Below, in pieces: positions 60,840 through 64,000 of a stretch of 64,000 bases of DNA. Both the position numbers and the translations under genes were made by a program. Numbering within the stretch: the first letter of the stretch is position 1; every line of letters begins with the position of its first letter. Below the pieces are notes generated by a model that made no database searches, had not been told where the DNA came from, and saw only the letters and a list, made by a program, of their open reading frames with translations. Source of the DNA: Panorpa germanica (Eukaryota; Arthropoda; Insecta; Mecoptera; Panorpidae); NCBI GenBank assembly GCA_963678705.1, contig OY783216.1:620001-684000 (forward strand). The letters are read 5' to 3'.

Positions 60840-63800
60840 ATGGCCCTACCGTCAAATTATAAACATGTTGCCATATCTAACACGCAAAATAACCGTAAGT
60901 TCTTAATTAAAATAATGCAATAATATCGATGAATGCATGGGCTTGATTTGTTGGTTATACTATTCATTTATTTCGTCATCGTCTACTGGAGGTGCATTTC
61001 TCTCATTTATATTCTTTTTGCTTTTTTACTTCGCTCACAAAACATTAAAAAAAACTGCTCGGCCATATAGGTTTGATTCTATAAATGTATTTATTATAAC
61101 ATTTACAATTCGGTGTCATTCTTACAGCAAAATTACGAAAGAAACAAACCTATGTTCTCTGTTCTTTTATTTATTTATAATCTTAATAATATTTAATTAA
61201 CACTAATTTAAGCATGTTGTATTATTTTGTATATAAATATTAGAAAAATAAAATCTTTATTTACTTTAACAAAAATTTTGTATGTTTCATTTTATTTGTT
61301 ACTATTATTTTTGTTGTTTACAGTTTCTTTTTCAGCTACAATTCAAATTCTTAAAAAATTATTATACAGGGTGTCTACTAAAAGAAAATCCTGACTCACT
61401 CACTAGTTCTGAGTTCACGGAAACCTCTCCTTCTCTCTCCAATTTATTATGAGTTTTTGAAAAATAAATTATTATAAAACATTAATTTGAAGTGCATGCA
61501 CTAGTCGCATCAGACATAGTTGGTCATATTCGACGATTTGCCATCTCTTTTATACAGCATACGATCGTGTGTGTGCTACGTCACTTATAACTAACAGCTG
61601 AGTTGTGTATCCCATTAAGTTTTTTATGACCATTGTAATGAAAAATGAAAAATAATCTCGGTTATTTATTTCTGTGACGACTTAAGCATAGCTAAAACAT
61701 GCGGCAAAACTGAAATTCAAATTTGATATAGCTATAACTCCGTCAACTTTCCGACGTTTATAAAAATAAAAACGTCAATATACATATACAAGAGTTTATC
61801 CCCGTCGCAAGCGACGACTGTCTTTTATATGTGAATTGAATTTCATCTCAAATTTTAATTCCATTTTTAAATTAAAATATTTAACTTCTATATTAATATA
61901 TTATATATTATTATTATATTATATATTAATTTTACATATAACAACAAATAATAAACTGACTAAATTTTTTTATTTTTTTCAACAAAATACAAAATATTTT
62001 CAATTTATTCATTCGTTAGTTGACCAACTTATACAAAATTTCGACTTTCAAGCACAAATCTACCCTCGGAAAAAACCTATAAAATTTTGATTTTTGAATT
62101 ATTTTTTTTAATACGATATTTAATTATTACACCATCCAAAATTTGAGCTTTCTCCAAATTTTCCTACCGGGCCCACCAAATTTCCCCGCGACCCTTTTAT
62201 AAATTTTTGAATTTCTAAATTTTAAGATATGTTCGCATTAAATAGCATATTACACATGCAAAATTTCAACTTTCTTTCTGTTACGAATCATACAGGAAAA
62301 AGTGATTATTATTTTTCCAGTTTTTCCAAAATTACGGGTTTCCAGGAAATTCAGAGGAAAATCCAAGGACGCCAAAATTCTTAGAATTTTTTTCTCTACG
62401 AAATAGGAAATTTTTAAAAACATCACCGGAGCCGTTTCTGTTTTACCACACGAATTTCGGACACATATAAGAATATAAACATACACCTGGAACATTATAA
62501 TATAGGATTAACCGTTACTTCAATCAAAAATTAAGAAAACGACCACAAGCCCATTCGTACTGCATTTTTAACTTGATTGGATTTATGACTAGACTTTTTT
62601 ATTTTTTAACAGAGAGATCTAGACCACCTGGGCAAAATGTACAACCTGAATCCAGAAAGGAATCCAACGCGTCTGGAACATTTTGTTCAGCGCCTGGTGG
62701 GAACGCTGCGTTTACACCCCAGAGAGTTGGAAAGGCTGTACTTGCTGTAATTTCTCTATTAATTACATAATATGATCACATCGCAGTAAACCTCAAATAT
62801 ACAGTAACTCATTGTTACTTCAATTAAATAAATATGAACATTTATCGAAGTCGAATTCGTACGGAGTTCACAATGAGTTCAAATAACGAACCTGAGTTAA
62901 CAATGAAGTCACTAATGATTTATTGGTTGTTACTGGATGTTTTTCAATATTATTTATAAATGTTAAAATTATCAGATCGCCTCAAACAACCCGAAGCCGC
63001 CCAAACCTCCCGAAAAGCCTTTAATGCCCTACATGAGGTATTCGAGAAGAGTTTGGGATTCGGTTAAGGCTGCTAATCCGGAACTGAAATTATGGGAAAT
63101 TGGAAAAATTATTGGCCAAATGTGGAGAGATTTACCAGAGCAAGACAAAACTGAATTTGTTGAAGAGTATGAAGCTGAAAAGGTATTTTAGAAAGTAATT
63201 AATTAACTAGGAATGCACCTTAAGTAATTTCGTAATGATTTGTAATTTCCATTTCAGATTGAATATGAAAAATTATTGAAAACTTATCATAATTCACCGG
63301 CGTATATTGCTTTTATAGCAGCAAAAACAAAAGTGAAACCAGGTAAGTTTAAAAATGACACTCCATCCCAAATTGACTATGCACTCCACAAGACATTGAA
63401 TCTAAAAAGAATTCATTATTTCCCAAAAACTATTTAATGAGCTCGTAAACGATTTCCTAATTTCTATAAAACTGCACTACATATTCATAGTTGGAGAAAA
63501 CTGTATTATTCGTTCAGTCAAGTAATAAAATACGTAATAATTTTTAGTGGCAATTGGAAATTCAGAAGATCGTGAAAATCATGAGCGAACAGTTAAGCAA
63601 ACCCCGGATCGTCGTATTGACATCCAACCAGCTGAAGACGAAGATGGTAAAGCTTAAAGATCGGTTACGTCTGTCATTTAGCACCTGTTTCAAATATAGG
63701 AACTCATTTAACTCACGAAATGACGAATTGATTTCAGACCAGCAAGATGACGGCTACACGTTCAAGCATGTGGCTTATGCTCGTTACTTGAGAAATCACC

Positions 63801-64000
63801 GACTGATCAACGAAATCTTCTCAGACGCTATTGTCCCGGATGTGCGATCCGTGGTGACCACAGGACGGATGCAAGTTCTGAAAAGACAGGTCCAATCACT
63901 GACGATGCACCAGAAAAAATTGGAAGGCGAATTACAACAAATTGAAGAAAAATTCGATTATAAGAAGAAGAAATTTTTGGAAAGCAGTGAACATTTTCAA
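60840..64000 (+). CDS. SMARCE1: SMARCE1/BAP111 (dalao), SWI/SNF subunit, 3' end outside window
   Basis: Exons 60840-60894, 62613-62737 (or -62746), 62976-63182, 63258-63342, 63548-63646 and 63738 to beyond 64000. All are GT..AG and in phase. The product is an HMG-box subunit of the BAF/BAP chromatin remodeller that binds nucleosomal DNA. The start [11 protein letters not shown] matches the insect family N-terminus. The HMG box begins in exon 3 ([20 protein letters not shown], then [19 protein letters not shown]) and ends in exon 4 ([16 protein letters not shown]). Exons 5-6 give the conserved [19 protein letters not shown] and then [21 protein letters not shown] coiled coil follows ([25 protein letters not shown]) and is cut by the window edge. 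The exon 2 donor is ambiguous: GTACTT at 62738 or GTAATT at 62747, both keeping phase and differing by three codons. Intron 1 (1.7 kb) contains a Helitron copy. Confidence 0.96.
61789..62507 (-). mobile_element. Helitron copy (719 bp), inverted, in SMARCE1 intron 1
   Basis: On the minus strand it starts TCCTATATTATAATG after A. It ends with a perfect hairpin CGTCGC-TT-GCGACG followed by GGGATAAACT and CTTG, where the full copy at 26902 has CTAG. The middle is co-linear with 26902-27667. The altered last bases may mark an older copy. Confidence 0.75.

Overview
The window is nuclear DNA from an insect. It is AT-rich, its genes are split by many short introns with GT..AG borders, and it carries a capa neuropeptide gene, which is an arthropod gene. 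The capa peptide endings (FPRV-amide and WFGPRL-amide) are insect-type, but I cannot fix the order from sequence alone. I rebuilt five cellular genes exon by exon by matching splice sites, reading phase and family resemblance. None is a single open frame.

Layout. 1-1264: intergenic. 1265-11121 (minus): a very large SYCP2-like synaptonemal-complex gene, 11 exons, about 2,653 aa, mostly one 6.4-kb exon. 11975-15040 (minus): METTL3, the catalytic m6A RNA methyltransferase, 11 exons, 569 aa. 15089-18315: a complete hAT DNA transposon with a perfect 8-bp target duplication, carrying a spliced BED-finger transposase on the plus strand and sitting 48 bp upstream of the METTL3 start codon. 19698-20965 (minus): GID8, a subunit of the CTLH/GID E3 ligase, with an uncertain last exon. 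22137-27899 (minus): the capa prepropeptide, 4 exons, with introns full of transposons. 27900-60600: about 33 kb without a recognisable cellular gene, filled with short DNA-transposon families, Helitron copies and a LINE tail. 60840 to beyond 64000 (plus): SMARCE1/BAP111 (fly dalao), an HMG-box subunit of the SWI/SNF chromatin remodeller, running off the window edge.

The genes do not form one pathway: meiotic chromosome axis, RNA methylation, ubiquitin ligase, neuropeptide and chromatin remodelling. What links the window is mobile DNA. At least seven short repeat families recur (called A to G here, plus Helitrons). Some are nested, which gives insertion order and target-site rules, and several lie inside introns of the genes. 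I found no CRISPR, operon or bacterial system and no convincing tRNA or rRNA. The points most worth a second look are the insect SYCP2 homologue, the intact hAT at the METTL3 promoter, the capa gene with a duplicated upstream block, and the nested 2-bp-duplication MITE family.
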